From Adineta vaga (Eukaryota > Rotifera), in contig CP075492.1 in the NCBI GenBank assembly GCA_021613535.1, positions 15,004,001 to 15,068,000 on the forward strand: a DNA stretch of 64,000 bases. Direction: 5' to 3'. Position 1 is the first letter of the stretch. Every line of letters starts with the position of its first letter. This document shows, piece by piece, positions 62,574-64,000 of this stretch. The notes under the pieces are model-generated. The model had not been told where the DNA came from, searched no databases, and was given only the letters and a program-made list of their open reading frames with translations. The position numbers were made by a program, and so were the translations under genes.

Positions 62574-63543
62574 TCAAAGATTAGGAGCCAGAAGTTTTGC
62601 AATGATTTCATCATTTTTACATCTATAATTGATAAAGAAAAAACTATATTCAAATATGGATCGATAATACAATAAAACATACCCTTTAATAAATTCTTCT
62701 TTGCTTACTTTCTTATCACCATTAATATCGAGTTTATCAATCATTTCTTTTGCACGTTTGTGTGGATCTTTCTCACCATGACGATCTTTTACTCTAGCTC
62801 GATCATACTAGAATGATGAAAGATCAAATTATTAATGAATAGAATGAGAAGAAATTTAATTGTACCATAGCTGAAATCAAGTGACCCAATTCATTCTGAT
62901 CGAGTTGTCCATCTTCGGAAATATCCCAACTAAATATTTGAAATGAAATTTTCGTTTTGAAAAAGAAAATTTTCTTAAATTTACAAATCAAATATGAATT
63001 CAAGTCGATGATCAAGATCACCACGAAAATTATTCACAGCGGTAGCAAAAAGATATTCATTGAAATCAACTGTTCCATCACTATTTTGATCCATATTTTT
63101 AAACACACTCCTATAGAACAATTAAGTCAACATATATATATCAATCAATCATATTAATCACATACGCGCATATTTCTGTATCAGTATCCGGATCAAATTG
63201 TTTGCATACATTAATAAATCTATCTTGATCAAGTTTACCTGATGGACACATTTGAATAAATCCCTTCACAAAAAAAACGCAAATAACTATAGAGTTCTAT
63301 TCGTTGAACATACTTCATAACATATCTTGATTTCTTTTCAGAAAAAATAAAAAAATAGTTTAAATATAATATAAACGATCATTTACCTTTATCACTCAAC
63401 TTAGAATTTGTTCGGAGTACAGCCAATTCTATGAGAAAGTTCATATAAAAGAATCTTAGATCAAAAAGTTTAGCAAAAACAAGTAAACCTTTCTGTGTTA
63501 AATACGTCGTTTTTCGTTGTTTACGAATTGATTTCGTATCCAT
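62574..63543 (-). CDS. EF-hand neuronal calcium sensor-like protein
   Basis: Seven exons on the minus strand (63543-63489, 63428-63387, 63286-63166, 63110-62985, 62929-62866, 62807-62683, 62622-62574) give 193 residues, the family's usual length. EF1 is degenerate with the NCS-type CPSGKLD loop. Loops DQNSDGTVDFNE, DISEDGQLDQNE and DINGDKKVSKEE are canonical Ca2+ sites. The family (NCS-1, hippocalcin, recoverin) regulates channels, GRKs and lipid kinases in a Ca2+-dependent way. The N-terminus is MDTKS without Gly2, so N-myristoylation, usual for the family, is not expected. The start was chosen because it lies in phase before the first helix. Confidence 0.85.
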
Positions 63544-64000
63544 TTTTTGATATTATTGCAATCGTCAAAAACAAAAAGTGTGTATTCTACTGTTAGATTA
63601 AACGACATGCTTCATTGAGAACGTGAATAAATAAAGAATAATCAAGCATGTAACACTCCGAAAACAATAACTGAAATGAAACTTTATTACGACACTATAA
63701 AAAAAAAAGAAAAGTTTTGTTTGAAGATGTTTGAATGTTGTTTAAAGCAGATGCATATACCCACATCTTCAAGATTCAAATGCATTGTCAGAAGTACGCA
63801 GTATAGTGCTTACAGGACCAATTTGATTGTAATTAAAACAAAACAAATGTTTTTTACATCGGTGCCAACATTTTTTTATGAGAATATATCTGACTTGTTG
63901 ACGATAGCGAGATGATGTTGCTGTAAATATATAAAAATTGCTCTAAAATAAATACATATTTTTCAAAATTGTTGAAAAAGAAAAACAATACCGCAAAATT
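63544..64000. other. intergenic at window end
   Basis: AT-rich. A 79-codon plus-strand frame at 63676-63915 shows no recognisable motif and is probably chance. Confidence 0.4.

Noticed and set aside
63676-63915. Small plus-strand ORF at window end
   Set aside because: AT-rich, no motif, no splice or promoter support.

Overview
The window looks like nuclear DNA of a bdelloid rotifer (Adineta/Rotaria-like). It is AT-rich, and its genes are split by many very short GT-AG introns of about 55-65 bp. The gene content is also typical: expanded rhodopsin-like GPCRs, NHL-repeat, Cys-rich two-TM, F-box-like and ART families lie beside genes of bacterial or fungal type. No database search was possible, so all assignments come from motifs, exon phases and family knowledge.

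Layout. 1-625: 3' end of an unknown gene with a likely frameshift. 1148-2506: tubby-like protein. 4298-7163: an unusual gene that, by phase-consistent splicing, encodes an ADP-ribosyltransferase (ART), a receiver-like domain and an NMNAT (NAD+ synthase) in one polypeptide. 7661-9334: intronless flavin monooxygenase. 9834-22725: a complete, many-exon VPS13 lipid-transfer gene. 22999-24249: secreted GH26 mannanase. 24929-28199: small proteins, including two with a shared SGNNN motif. 29337-33458: three tandem copies of a two-TM Cys-rich domain, apparently joined by splicing, the third frameshifted. 34660-35717: secreted intradiol-type dioxygenase. 35906-36437 (-): broken oxygenase-like fragment. 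37040-38068: caspase-like protein lacking the catalytic His. 38164-38670 (-): DUF427 protein. 39157-40092: LamG-like pseudogene. 40694-41366: secreted beta-trefoil-like protein. 41800-42939: GH172/DUF2961 glycosidase. 43787-46730: two GPCRs on opposite strands. 47545-48176: inverted-repeat MITE-like element. 48726-50551 (-): F-box-type protein. 52014-52989: rhomboid protease. 53507-54462: SDR pseudogene. 54604-55841 (-): ART pseudogene. 56447-58086: DEG/ENaC channel. 59173-61393: NHL-repeat membrane protein with frameshifts. 61745-62347 (-): TMEM79/MAPEG protein. 62574-63543 (-): seven-exon EF-hand neuronal-calcium-sensor-like gene.

Conserved animal housekeeping genes (tubby, VPS13, rhomboid, TMEM79, NCS-like) are interleaved with probable horizontally acquired enzymes (GH26, GH172, intradiol dioxygenase, DUF427, SDR, perhaps the FMO) and with an unusual number of broken genes. 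That mosaic is known from gene-poor or subtelomere-like regions of bdelloid genomes. Intergenic DNA repeatedly carries short GGGTGTGGG / CACCCACACCC hairpin-like elements resembling G-rich telomeric repeats. The most notable candidate system is the ART-receiver-NMNAT fusion, which would place NAD+ consumption and NAD+ synthesis in one protein.
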